A DNA stretch of 64,000 bases. Source: an uncultured Chitinophagaceae bacterium (GTDB lineage Bacteria; Bacteroidota; Bacteroidia; Chitinophagales; Chitinophagaceae). Below, in pieces: positions 15,472 to 23,374 of this stretch. The notes under the pieces are model-generated. The model saw nothing but the letters and a program-made list of their open reading frames with translations. It was not told the DNA's origin and did not search any database. How positions within the stretch are numbered: the first letter of the stretch is position 1; every line of letters starts with the position of its first letter. The stretch covers positions 262,252 to 326,251 of the forward strand of contig CALCII010000012.1 in assembly GCA_937907395.1 (NCBI GenBank), given 5' to 3'. A program made the translations under genes and the position numbers.

Positions 15472-16320
15472 ATGAATCAATCCATTTGTGTTTGTGGCGC
15501 AGGAACCATGGGCAGCGGCATTGCACAGGCAGCTGCGCAAAATGGTATTCCTACTCTGCTGTTTGATCTCAATGCAGAGGTGCTGCAACAGGCAGAAAAG
15601 AATATCCGGAAGAATCTGGATGCGCTTGTACAGAAACAAAAAATCAGCGAAGAACAGAAAACAATCGTTCTGAAGAATCTCCGCTTTACCGGAACAATCA
15701 ATGATTGTGTAGCCGATGTAATCATTGAAGCCATTATTGAAAAACCGGAAGCCAAAGTGGACTTGTTCCGGCAACTATCGGCTATCAATACCATACAAAC
15801 CATTTTTGCAAGCAATACTTCTTCGCTTTCCATCAGTCAGCTGCAGCAAGAGATCGTATCTCCGGAACGTGTAGCCGGACTTCACTTCTTTAACCCGGCA
15901 ACAGTAATGAAACTGGTGGAAGTAGTGACAGGAGAACAAACCAGCGACGCAACCATTCATCAACTGGTTGAACTAACCAGGCACATGAATAAAGTTGCGG
16001 TTGTATGTAAAGACGCACCGGGTTTTATTGTAAACCGTGTGGCCCGCCCTTACTACATTGAAGCTTTGCGTTTGGTGGAAGAGGGTGTTGCCGATTTCAG
16101 CACCATTGACAAACTTATGGAAGCAAGTGGCTTTAAGATGGGGCCCTTCCGTTTAATGGATTTAATTGGCAACGACATTAACTATGCCGTAAGCTGCAGT
16201 GTGTATGAACAACTGGGCCGTCCGGAACGGCTGCAACCATCGTTTCTGCAAAAAGAAAAAGTACAGACGGGAAAACTCGGACGAAAAACAGGAGAAGGTT
16301 ATTATACATACGAAGCTTAA
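15472..16320 (+). CDS. 3-hydroxyacyl-CoA dehydrogenase (3-hydroxybutyryl-CoA dehydrogenase type)
   Basis: The product has 282 residues, the normal length for the stand-alone enzyme. The N-terminal Rossmann domain has CGAGTMGSGIAQ (residues 7-18) for NAD binding. The family signature GLHFFNPATVMKLVEVV and the C-terminal helical domain (GFIVNRVARPYYIEAL, GPFRLMDLIGND) are complete. It oxidises (S)-3-hydroxyacyl-CoA to 3-ketoacyl-CoA, or the reverse, in fatty acid or butanoate metabolism in the cytosol. No other beta-oxidation gene adjoins it, so the exact pathway is not shown. A 9-base inverted repeat follows the stop. Confidence 0.93.
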   Translation: MNQSICVCGAGTMGSGIAQAAAQNGIPTLLFDLNAEVLQQAEKNIRKNLDALVQKQKISEEQKTIVLKNLRFTGTINDCVADVIIEAIIEKPEAKVDLFRQLSAINTIQTIFASNTSSLSISQLQQEIVSPERVAGLHFFNPATVMKLVEVVTGEQTSDATIHQLVELTRHMNKVAVVCKDAPGFIVNRVARPYYIEALRLVEEGVADFSTIDKLMEASGFKMGPFRLMDLIGNDINYAVSCSVYEQLGRPERLQPSFLQKEKVQTGKLGRKTGEGYYTYEA

Positions 16321-16326
16321 ACAAGG

Positions 16327-16366
16327 TGCAGATTTGCTGTTACCGTTTATTCTTCTTAAATCTGCA
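16327..16366. repeat. Perfect 9-base inverted repeat between two genes
   Basis: TGCAGATTT (16327-16335) pairs with AAATCTGCA (16358-16366) across 22 bases. No T-run follows on the plus strand, so termination is uncertain. It could be an operator or an mRNA hairpin between the dehydrogenase and epimerase genes. Confidence 0.4.
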
Positions 16367-16389
16367 ATTTAAAACCCGGCTATCATCCA

Positions 16390-17379
16390 ATGATTTTTGT
16401 TACAGGAGGTGCAGGACTTGTAGGCGCTGCGTTATTAAAACAACTGGTTCAATCCAATCAGGGACCCGTTAAGGCTTTGTATCGTTCCAACATGCCCGTT
16501 ATATTAACGGAAGAAGAAAAAAGCAGGGTTGAATGGATCAAAGGCGATGTGCTGGATACCGGTTTACTGGATGAAGTTTTGAAAGACTGCAAACAGGTAT
16601 ATCATTCGGCAGCTGTTGTTTCTTTCCACAAATCAAGACGGGAAAACATGTACCGCATCAATATTGAAGGAACCGCCAATATTGTAAATGCCTGTTTGAA
16701 TAACCAGGTGGAAAAACTGGTGCATGTAAGTTCGGTTGCTGCACTGGGCCGCATACGAAAGGGTGAAACGGTGAATGAAAACACCAAGTGGTCCGAAGAA
16801 ACCAACAACTCTCATTACGGAAAAACAAAATATTTATCGGAACTGGAAGTTTGGCGGGGCATGAGTGAAGGATTGAATGCTGCGATTGTAAATCCATCGA
16901 TCATTATCGGAGAAGCGCCATGGGAAACTGGGTCCATGGCCATCTTTAAAAAAGCATGGGAAGAATTTCCTTACTATACCACCGGTTCCACCGGTTATGT
17001 GGATGCGAAAGATGTAGCAGCTGCTATGATTGCATTGATGAACAGTAACATTACAGCAGAACGTTTTATTCTTTGCAATGAACACCGCAGTTTTAAAGAC
17101 CTGCTGACATTGATTGCAACGCATTTCAATAAAAAACCCCCTTATAAAAAACCTGCGAAGTGGATGATGGATCTGATCTGGCGCATAGAAGCAGTGAAAT
17201 CAAAAATCTCCGGCAAAGAACCCTTGCTTACCAAAGAAACCGTGAAAACATCCCAGTCGGCAACCGTATATGATCATTCAAAGATCAGAAAAGCGTTACC
17301 CGGTTTTGAGTTTACGCCATTAAACGAAACAGTTGAGCGCTCCTGCAACTGGCTAAAAGACTATTATCATTTATCATAA
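16390..17379 (+). CDS. NAD-dependent epimerase/dehydratase family protein (extended SDR)
   Basis: The product has 329 residues. The glycine motif GGAGLVGAALL sits at residues 6-16, and a YGKTK catalytic Tyr-Lys pair follows the serine-rich VHVSSVAALG segment. These mark an extended short-chain dehydrogenase that acts on an NAD(P)-linked substrate. The sequence is closest in pattern to the dihydroflavonol reductase or 3-beta-hydroxysteroid dehydrogenase-like group (YHSAAVVSFHKSRRENMYRIN). The substrate cannot be read from sequence. The stop codon is followed directly by the ATG of a small membrane protein, so these two are one transcription unit. Confidence 0.88.
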   Translation: MIFVTGGAGLVGAALLKQLVQSNQGPVKALYRSNMPVILTEEEKSRVEWIKGDVLDTGLLDEVLKDCKQVYHSAAVVSFHKSRRENMYRINIEGTANIVNACLNNQVEKLVHVSSVAALGRIRKGETVNENTKWSEETNNSHYGKTKYLSELEVWRGMSEGLNAAIVNPSIIIGEAPWETGSMAIFKKAWEEFPYYTTGSTGYVDAKDVAAAMIALMNSNITAERFILCNEHRSFKDLLTLIATHFNKKPPYKKPAKWMMDLIWRIEAVKSKISGKEPLLTKETVKTSQSATVYDHSKIRKALPGFEFTPLNETVERSCNWLKDYYHLS

Positions 17380-17634
17380 ATGAAATACTGGTACTCACCT
17401 TTACTCCTTACCGCAGCCCTGTTATTTATTTATGCGGTGTATTTATGGATTCATCACCAGCTGCATCCGGATAGCTGGGCTTACTTACTGTTTGCCCCGG
17501 CTTTACTTGCAGCAGCAGCAAGTGTGGCCCTGCACTTTACCATTCGTTTCATCCCGGTACTGAAGAAGAAATTTCTGGTGGAGTTGGTGCTGCTGATGCT
17601 TGTGTTTATATGGTTCTTCTTAAGAAATCGATAA
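17380..17634 (+). CDS. Small two-helix membrane protein of unknown function
   Basis: The product has 84 residues. Hydrophobic segments lie at about 6-24, 35-52 and 66-81, so two to three membrane helices are likely. Its ATG comes directly after the stop of the epimerase gene with no gap, suggesting coupled translation. There is no recognisable domain. The C-terminus is FFLRNR. Confidence 0.7.
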   Translation: MKYWYSPLLLTAALLFIYAVYLWIHHQLHPDSWAYLLFAPALLAAAASVALHFTIRFIPVLKKKFLVELVLLMLVFIWFFLRNR

Positions 17635-17696
17635 AAGGAGAGTGAACTTCTTTGTGGTATAAAAATTGTGCTATTTTACAAACTCATTCATTATCT

Positions 17697-18779
17697 ATGC
17701 GAATCCTCCTTGTCTTTGCCTTTGCTCTTTCCTGCTTTTCTGCCACAGCACAAACATTCATCGTTAAAGGAAAAGTGATCGACGACAGCACCAAACTTCC
17801 CATGGAAGGAGCCACCATTCTTTGTCAGAATACAACAAAAGGTACATTAACTAATAAAGAAGGTGATTTTAGGTTGGAACTCCCGGCGGGAGGACATTTG
17901 CTGGTGATCACCTATACCGGATTTGAAACAGAAACGATCCGTATCGGATCATCGCAGGAAAACAATGAACTTACCGTTTCTCTCCGGAAAAAAGAAAAGA
18001 AACTGGAAGAAGTAGTGATCCAGGCAAGCACAGAAGTAAAAGACGGATGGAATAAATACGGCAAACAGTTCAACGAGTTTTTCATTGGCTCCACCCCTTT
18101 TGCAGAACAATGCCGCATTGAAAATCCCGATTCATTGAAGTTTTACTATTCCAAAAAAAAGAACCGGTTAAAAGTAAAATCAGAGGCGCCGGTTGTTATA
18201 CTGAATTATGCGTTGGGTTATAAAATCCAGTATTATCTCGACTCGTTTACCTATGATTATAACAACAAATTCAGTTTATACGCCGGTATGACATTCTATA
18301 CCGAGATGGATTCAACAGCTGAGCAAAAACAAATCTGGAAACAAAACCGTGAAAAAGCCTACTATGGATCCCGTTTGCATTTTATGCGTTGCTATTACGA
18401 CAGCACACTCCGGGAAAACGGGTTTGTACTGGAACAGATTGTTACGGATACAGCAACCGGAAAGATTTCCTTTCAACCTTTGAAGAATCCTTATGATTCT
18501 GCTGTATATGCACTGGTTGATAGTGTAGACAAAGAAGTAAGCCTGTTTGGTAAATTCAGGTTAACTTATACCAAGGCGGCAATGGAGCGATCTTATCTTC
18601 TTGCCAATAAATATCCCTTAACAGCAAAGGACCAGGTATCGACACTGGATTTTATCAATGGATTTGTAATTACTGAAAACGGTTTCTTTTATGAACAAAC
18701 CGAATTGATCCAAAGCGGATACTGGGCATGGAAAAACTTAGCCGATCAGCTGCCCTATGATTACTGGCCCGAAGAATAA
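17697..18779 (+). CDS. Secreted protein with carboxypeptidase-like regulatory domain
   Basis: The product has 360 residues from ATG 17697, chosen because a signal peptide (MRILLVFAFALSCFSATAQ) begins there; in-frame codons upstream are not protein-like. Residues about 20-105 form a CarboxypepD_reg-like beta-sandwich (VKGKVIDDSTKLPMEGATI, GTLTNKEGDFRLELP), as at the N-terminus of SusC-type receptors. Unlike those, no TonB plug or barrel follows. The rest (about 110-360) is a periplasmic or surface domain of unknown function found after this module in Bacteroidota. The gene follows the epimerase and small membrane gene by 62 bases. It is convergent with lpxD, with 7 bases between stops. Confidence 0.8.
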   Translation: MRILLVFAFALSCFSATAQTFIVKGKVIDDSTKLPMEGATILCQNTTKGTLTNKEGDFRLELPAGGHLLVITYTGFETETIRIGSSQENNELTVSLRKKEKKLEEVVIQASTEVKDGWNKYGKQFNEFFIGSTPFAEQCRIENPDSLKFYYSKKKNRLKVKSEAPVVILNYALGYKIQYYLDSFTYDYNNKFSLYAGMTFYTEMDSTAEQKQIWKQNREKAYYGSRLHFMRCYYDSTLRENGFVLEQIVTDTATGKISFQPLKNPYDSAVYALVDSVDKEVSLFGKFRLTYTKAAMERSYLLANKYPLTAKDQVSTLDFINGFVITENGFFYEQTELIQSGYWAWKNLADQLPYDYWPEE

Positions 18780-18786
18780 GAATTCA

Positions 18787-19737
18787 TCAGGGTTTTATTG
18801 ATTTCAGTTTTTCCCACATTTCAGGAATACGTTTGATCCAAACTATTTCCCGGCGTTTGTAAGAAGCATCTTCTGCCGGATAACCAAAGTATACCTTGTT
18901 TGCTTCGAGTGAAGATGGCACGCCGCTTTGTGCCAGTACCACAGCATTTTCTCCAATGGTTAACGTTTTACTTACGCCCACTTGTCCCCATAACACCACA
19001 CCATCTTTAATATCCACTGCACCGGCCACACCTACCTGTGCTGCAAACAAACAATTCTTTCCAATCACACTGTCATGGCCAATATGCACCTGGTTGTCGA
19101 ACTTGGTTCCTCTTCCAATTACTGTATCATGTGTAACTCCACGATCGATGGTACAGGAAGCTCCTATTTCCACATCATCTTCAATGACCACCCTTCCGCA
19201 ACTGAGCATTTTTTTATACCATACCTCACGGTTCTTTTTGGTGTTGTAATAAAAAGCATCGCTTCCAATCACAGTTCCTGCCTGTATCACCACATTGTTT
19301 CCAATTACCGTATAATCGTTGATGGTAACATTAGGATGAATGATGCAGTTGGTTCCAATAGTTACATGTTGTCCAATAAACGCACCGGGCATTACAACCG
19401 TTCCTTCGCCAATGATTGCTGTTTCACTGACGAGTTGTTGTGCCGGAGTAAAGGGACGAAAATGATTCACCAGCTTTAAATAAGCTTCAAAAGGTTCCTT
19501 ACAGATCAACAAAGCTTTTCCTTCCGGCACATCTGTTTCCTGGTTGATGATGATAAAACTGGCAGCCGACTGGATACATTTATCGTAATATTTGGGATGA
19601 TCCACAAAAACAAGGTCACCTTCTTCTACTTTGTGAATTTCATTAATTCCTGTTGCTTGTCCGTTCACATTACCTTTTACACTTGCACCAATGAACTCAG
19701 CCACCCATTGAATTTGTACCGGAGAAGGAAACTTCAT
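18787..19737 (-). CDS. lpxD: UDP-3-O-acylglucosamine N-acyltransferase (LpxD-like)
   Basis: The product has 316 residues. The N-terminal uridine-binding domain (about 1-100) is followed by a left-handed beta helix built from hexapeptide repeats such as IIGEGTVVMPGAFIG and TIGTNCIIHPNVTI. The catalytic histidine region DNQVHIGHDSVIGKN is present. The enzyme adds the N-linked acyl chain during lipid A synthesis. Bacteroidota often have more than one LpxD-like protein, and this one ends with an unusual short tail (KRREIVWIKRIPEMWEKL), so the physiological substrate may differ from standard LpxD. It has its own promoter (-7 element at 19752). Confidence 0.85.
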   Translation of the reverse strand: MKFPSPVQIQWVAEFIGASVKGNVNGQATGINEIHKVEEGDLVFVDHPKYYDKCIQSAASFIIINQETDVPEGKALLICKEPFEAYLKLVNHFRPFTPAQQLVSETAIIGEGTVVMPGAFIGQHVTIGTNCIIHPNVTINDYTVIGNNVVIQAGTVIGSDAFYYNTKKNREVWYKKMLSCGRVVIEDDVEIGASCTIDRGVTHDTVIGRGTKFDNQVHIGHDSVIGKNCLFAAQVGVAGAVDIKDGVVLWGQVGVSKTLTIGENAVVLAQSGVPSSLEANKVYFGYPAEDASYKRREIVWIKRIPEMWEKLKSIKP

Positions 19738-19751
19738 AGTTTAAATTTTTC

Positions 19752-19759
19752 CAAAGGTA
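19752..19759 (-). promoter_or_regulatory. -7 element TACCTTTG for lpxD
   Basis: An exact TAnnTTTG match on the minus strand, 14 bases upstream of the ATG at 19737. Confidence 0.6.
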
Positions 19760-20106
19760 ATATCCTTTCAAATTACTGCATTTTGTTTTTAAAGCAGTTG
19801 GTAAAAACAACTGTAATGCATCATTTCCCCAATGAAAAATCATGTTTTCAAAACCGGTAACCTGAAAAAAAGATATATGCAAAAGCATTAACGCAAGACA
19901 AAAAAGCAGGAAAACAAAATCAGTTTAAGAAGAAAAAGTACAGTTATCAATGATTGAAAAATCCGTTTTACTTTTTTAAAACATGATAAAACGCATCTTT
20001 TAAATACCCGCTTTCAATAAGCCTTTTCCACAAGCCCCAAAAAAATGTGCATAAAATTTCTTCAAAAATTTTTCATTGTGGAAAAAATTATTTTTAATAT
20101 TGTGGA

Positions 20107-20174
20107 GGGAAATTTATTTCCCGGTACTTACTAACCCATCCATTATAAAAGCTCGGTTTCTTCCGGGCTTTTTT
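20107..20174 (+). ncRNA. Candidate small RNA: 5' hairpin plus terminator
   Basis: A compact unit of about 68 bases. A perfect hairpin (GGGAAA 20107-20112, loop TTTA, TTTCCC 20117-20122) is followed by an unpaired stretch and then a strong terminator (20147-20174). A near-consensus -7 element, TAATATTG (20095-20102), sits just upstream. No plus-strand gene precedes it, because lpxD runs the other way. The terminator therefore needs a transcript that starts in this gap. It could also be an attenuated leader of yicC. Confidence 0.5.
20147..20174 (+). terminator. Free-standing rho-independent terminator upstream of yicC
   Basis: AAAAGCTCGG (20147-20156) pairs with CCGGGCTTTT (20163-20172), including one G-T pair, around loop TTTCTT. 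Six T follow from 20169. It does not follow any plus-strand gene. Confidence 0.75.
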
Positions 20175-20277
20175 CGTTTACATAATAAACGGAAACAATT
20201 CTTACCTCTATTCGTAAATGAAAGAAAGTATTGAATCGATTGCGAATGAAATTGTTTACTTTGCTAAAAACTAAGCC

Positions 20278-21156
20278 ATGCTTAAATCCATGACAGGCTT
20301 CGGAAGAATCGAAGCTACTGCAGGCGAAAAAACATTCCTGGTAGAGATTAAATCACTGAACGGAAAACAATTTGATCTGAACCTGAAACTTACGCCCCTC
20401 TTAAAACCTTACGAATTCCAGATCCGCAGTCTGCTCTCCGAACAACTCTTACGTGGTACTGTAGAATGCATCATTACATTAAAACAGAATGGCGGTAACG
20501 GTACTGTTGCTTTAAATAAAGATATGGCAAGAGCCTATTTCCATTCATTAAAGGAAATGGCCGATGAACTGAATATCCATTTAAGCGAATACGTGTTAGG
20601 CGCTTTATTGCGCTTGCCCGATGTGGTATCGCCCAATACAGAAATCCTGAATGATGATGACTGGAAAAAGTTTGAACCCATTCTTCAATCGGCAGTAGCA
20701 GCTATCAACAAACATAGGGTTACCGAAGGTGCAGTTCTCGAAAAAGATCTGTTAGAACGCATCAACAATATTCTTTCCTACCAGGAGAAAATAGCAGCAC
20801 TGGAACCCGCCCGCCAGGTGAAAATGAAAGAAGAACTTCGCCGTAAAATGGAAGAGCAGATAGGAAAAGAAAATTATGATGTGAACCGTTTGGAGCAGGA
20901 AATGATCTATTACATTGAAAAGATCGACATCAGCGAAGAACAGGTTCGTTTAAAAAACCACTGCGACTATTTCCTTTCTATCCTGAAAGAAGGCGATGAT
21001 TCAAAAGGGAAAAAACTCGGTTTTGTATTGCAGGAAATTGGCAGAGAAATCAATACCACCGGTGCCAAAGCATATGATTCCGGCATACAGAAACTGGTTG
21101 TTTTAATGAAAGACGAACTCGAAAAAGCTAAAGAACAAATATTGAATATCCTGTAA
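20278..21156 (+). CDS. yicC: YicC/YloC family endoribonuclease
   Basis: The product has 292 residues, the normal length. The N-terminal signature MLKSMTGFGR and the C-terminal segment LGFVLQEIGREINTTGAKA are the two conserved blocks of the YicC/YloC family. Members act as metal-dependent endoribonucleases in Escherichia coli and Bacillus; that activity is inferred here from the family. The middle (about 150-240) is a helical, coiled-coil-like region rich in Glu and Lys. GldH and a two-component pair follow on the same strand, but a -7 element lies between this gene and gldH. Confidence 0.92.
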   Translation: MLKSMTGFGRIEATAGEKTFLVEIKSLNGKQFDLNLKLTPLLKPYEFQIRSLLSEQLLRGTVECIITLKQNGGNGTVALNKDMARAYFHSLKEMADELNIHLSEYVLGALLRLPDVVSPNTEILNDDDWKKFEPILQSAVAAINKHRVTEGAVLEKDLLERINNILSYQEKIAALEPARQVKMKEELRRKMEEQIGKENYDVNRLEQEMIYYIEKIDISEEQVRLKNHCDYFLSILKEGDDSKGKKLGFVLQEIGREINTTGAKAYDSGIQKLVVLMKDELEKAKEQILNIL

Positions 21157-21179
21157 CAAGGCATTCATTGTTTCCATTA

Positions 21180-21187
21180 TACCTTTG
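21180..21187 (+). promoter_or_regulatory. -7 element TACCTTTG for gldH
   Basis: An exact TAnnTTTG match 13 bases upstream of the GTG start at 21201. It indicates that gldH and the two-component genes form their own transcription unit. Confidence 0.6.
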
Positions 21188-21200
21188 CAAAAAGAATCAA

Positions 21201-21677
21201 GTGAGGAAAAACCCGTTCATAATAATTATTGCATTCAGCCTGATTGCTCTTTCGTCCTGCTACCACATGGATACCTTTGAAAAAAATATCCAGATCAGCA
21301 ATCATGCATGGAGCTATACCCAGCAACCGGAAATCAGTTTCAACATTACCGATACCACATCAGCTTACAATGTTTTTATCACACTCCGTCATACCGATGC
21401 GTATGCGTATAAAAATATCTGGCTGTTTATTTCCACCCGTCAGCCCGGCGACAGCAGCTTCCGCAAAGACCGCTTTGAACTTACACTGCAACAACCCGAC
21501 GGACAATGGATTGGTACCGGCTTTAATGATACATGGGAAATTCGCCATCCGCTGTTTACGAATATCCGCTTCCGCAAAAGCGGCACTTACACCATTCGCC
21601 TGCAACAAACCATGCGGGATAATCCGCTGTATCATATCATGAATGCCGGCGTCCGCATTGAAAAAGTAAAATCATAA
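21201..21677 (+). CDS. gldH: Gliding motility lipoprotein GldH
   Basis: The product has 158 residues from GTG 21201; an in-frame TTG at 21168 lies upstream of the -7 element and is rejected. The lipoprotein signal ends ALSSCYH. The mature protein shows the GldH pattern, with FEKNIQISNHAW near the start and NIWLFISTRQPG and TGFNDTWEIRHPLF further on. In Flavobacterium, GldH is an envelope lipoprotein needed for gliding and for T9SS-linked functions. The stop TAA overlaps the ATG of the following histidine kinase by one base, so the two are translationally coupled. Two T9SS cargo proteins are encoded in this window. Confidence 0.85.
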   Translation: MRKNPFIIIIAFSLIALSSCYHMDTFEKNIQISNHAWSYTQQPEISFNITDTTSAYNVFITLRHTDAYAYKNIWLFISTRQPGDSSFRKDRFELTLQQPDGQWIGTGFNDTWEIRHPLFTNIRFRKSGTYTIRLQQTMRDNPLYHIMNAGVRIEKVKS

Positions 21678-22648
21678 TGGCGTACACCAACAAGATTTTC
21701 CGATGGGGAAGTTTCAGCTTCTGGTTCTGGATCCTGCTTGTTTATGTAATTGCTGCATTGGTTTGGTGGTTTGTTTCACTGGAACGCCAGAATCATGAAA
21801 TGGCCCGCTTAAAACTCAGTGAATTAAAAAAAGACCATCCGCAATACATACAGCAATCAGCTGCTGTACTATCCGAACGAAAAAGAAACAGTGCCAAATA
21901 TATTTCCGAAGGCATCACGTTTCTGATCCTTATTATGGTAGGTGCCAGTTTTGTACACCGCTCAATCCGAAAACAAATTGAACTGGCAGCCCTGCAACAG
22001 AATTTCATGATGGCCATCACACATGAATTAAAAACACCCATTGCTACCACGAGGCTGAGCATAGAAACGGTTCTTCGCCGGAAGCTGGATGAAGTGCAGC
22101 AACAGAAACTTTTGCTCAGCGCCTTATCCGAAACCAACCGGCTGAATATTTTAACGAACAACATCCTTCTTGCTTCCCAGATGGAAGAAAAATCATTCCA
22201 GCGGGAAAACGAAGAAATCAACCTGGCCGATGTGGTGGAAACGGTAGTAAACGATTATAAAAACCGTTTTCCCAACCGGCGCATTGAAGCCAGTGCAGAT
22301 AAGGATGCATATATCAAAGGCGATGATTTATTATTACAGATTGCACTCAGCAACCTTATTGACAACGCCTTGAAATATGCACCTAAAGAAAGTCCGGTTT
22401 ATGTGGATTTAATGGAAGAGGAGGAAGGTGTACAAATCAAAGTAACCGATGAGGGCAGCGGCATCGGCGATAGTGAGAAAAAACTCATCTTCCGGAAATT
22501 TTACCGGATCGGAGATGAAAAAACAAGAAGGGCTAAAGGGACCGGATTAGGTTTGTATCTTACCAAAAAGATCATTGAAGATCATAATGGTGACATTTTT
22601 GTGATAGACAATACTCCGCATGGAAGTATTTTTGTAATTCAATTCTGA
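21677..22648 (+). CDS. Sensor histidine kinase, HisKA/HATPase type
   Basis: The product has 323 residues. Two membrane helices (about 10-32 and 78-98) enclose a small periplasmic domain of about 45 residues. The H-box MMAITHELKTPIATTRL carries the phosphorylated histidine at about residue 116. The ATP domain has the N-box SNLIDNALKYAP and the G-boxes DEGSGIG and KGTGLGLYLTKKI. It phosphorylates itself and then the OmpR-type regulator encoded 15 bases downstream. The small sensor region suggests it senses a membrane or partner-protein signal. The one-base overlap with gldH links it to gliding or envelope state by context only. Confidence 0.93.
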   Translation: MAYTNKIFRWGSFSFWFWILLVYVIAALVWWFVSLERQNHEMARLKLSELKKDHPQYIQQSAAVLSERKRNSAKYISEGITFLILIMVGASFVHRSIRKQIELAALQQNFMMAITHELKTPIATTRLSIETVLRRKLDEVQQQKLLLSALSETNRLNILTNNILLASQMEEKSFQRENEEINLADVVETVVNDYKNRFPNRRIEASADKDAYIKGDDLLLQIALSNLIDNALKYAPKESPVYVDLMEEEEGVQIKVTDEGSGIGDSEKKLIFRKFYRIGDEKTRRAKGTGLGLYLTKKIIEDHNGDIFVIDNTPHGSIFVIQF

Positions 22649-22663
22649 TACAGCTGGAATTTT

Positions 22664-23374
22664 ATGAGCACAAGCAAAGCATCCATATTACTGGTAGAAG
22701 ATGAAGAGCATCTGCAGGATGCCTTAAAGCTCAACCTGGAACTGGAAGGCTACGAGGTAACAACTGCCAATGATGGATCGGCTGCTTTGAAAGCAATCGA
22801 AAATGAATATTTCGATCTCGTGATCATGGATGTAATGATGCCCGAAATGGACGGCATCAGTGCAACCGAAAGCATCCGCATCCGCAAAAACGAAGTACCT
22901 ATCCTGATGCTGAGTGCTAAAAATTCGAGCAGCGACAGAGTGATGGGACTAAAGAAAGGTGCCGATGACTACCTTACCAAACCCTTCAACCTGGAAGAAT
23001 TATTGCTGCGTGTGGAGAAGCTGATTGAAAAGAATAAAAAAATCCAGGATAAAGATTCTGTTGGCGAAACCTATTCTTTCGGCAACAATACAGTTGACTT
23101 CAAAGCACAGGAAGCCATCAATTTCAAAGGAGAAAAAATTCAATTGAGCAAAAAAGAGAGCATGCTCTTACACCTGCTGGTTGAAAACAAAAATGAAGTG
23201 GTGACCCGTGAAAAAATCCTGCAGGTGGTTTGGGGCTACAATGTGTATCCCACCACACGCACCATTGATAATTTCATTCTGAACTTCCGTAAATATTTTG
23301 AAAAAGACAGCCGCAACCCGGAATATTTTCATTCGGCCAGAGGCGTGGGCTATCGATTTGTCAACGAAGAGTAA
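22664..23374 (+). CDS. Response regulator, OmpR/PhoB family
   Basis: The product has 236 residues. The receiver domain (about 5-120) has the acidic pair VEDEE, the phospho-acceptor aspartate in VIMDVMMPEMDG, and the lysine in YLTKPF. The winged-helix DNA-binding domain occupies about 135-236 (LSKKESMLLHLLVENKN, TRTIDNFILNFRKYFE, RGVGYRFV). It is the partner of the kinase encoded just upstream. Target promoters cannot be predicted. The 3' end overlaps the convergent BatD gene by 14 bases. Confidence 0.95.
   Translation: MSTSKASILLVEDEEHLQDALKLNLELEGYEVTTANDGSAALKAIENEYFDLVIMDVMMPEMDGISATESIRIRKNEVPILMLSAKNSSSDRVMGLKKGADDYLTKPFNLEELLLRVEKLIEKNKKIQDKDSVGETYSFGNNTVDFKAQEAINFKGEKIQLSKKESMLLHLLVENKNEVVTREKILQVVWGYNVYPTTRTIDNFILNFRKYFEKDSRNPEYFHSARGVGYRFVNEE

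Larger units (their letters stand above)
19738..20277. other. 540-base gene-free region between divergent lpxD and yicC
   Basis: No protein-coding gene of normal length is seen. The stretch holds the lpxD promoter at its left end and the candidate small RNA with its terminator at 20107-20174. It also holds two copies of ATTGTGGA (20075-20082 and 20099-20106). The last 60 bases contain an 18-codon open frame (20218-20274) that ends 3 bases before yicC, with no support for translation. Confidence 0.6.

Noticed and set aside
20218..20274. An 18-codon open frame ending 3 bases before the yicC start
   Set aside because: No ribosome binding site, no conserved character, and length within random expectation. 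It might be a leader peptide, but nothing in the sequence supports it.
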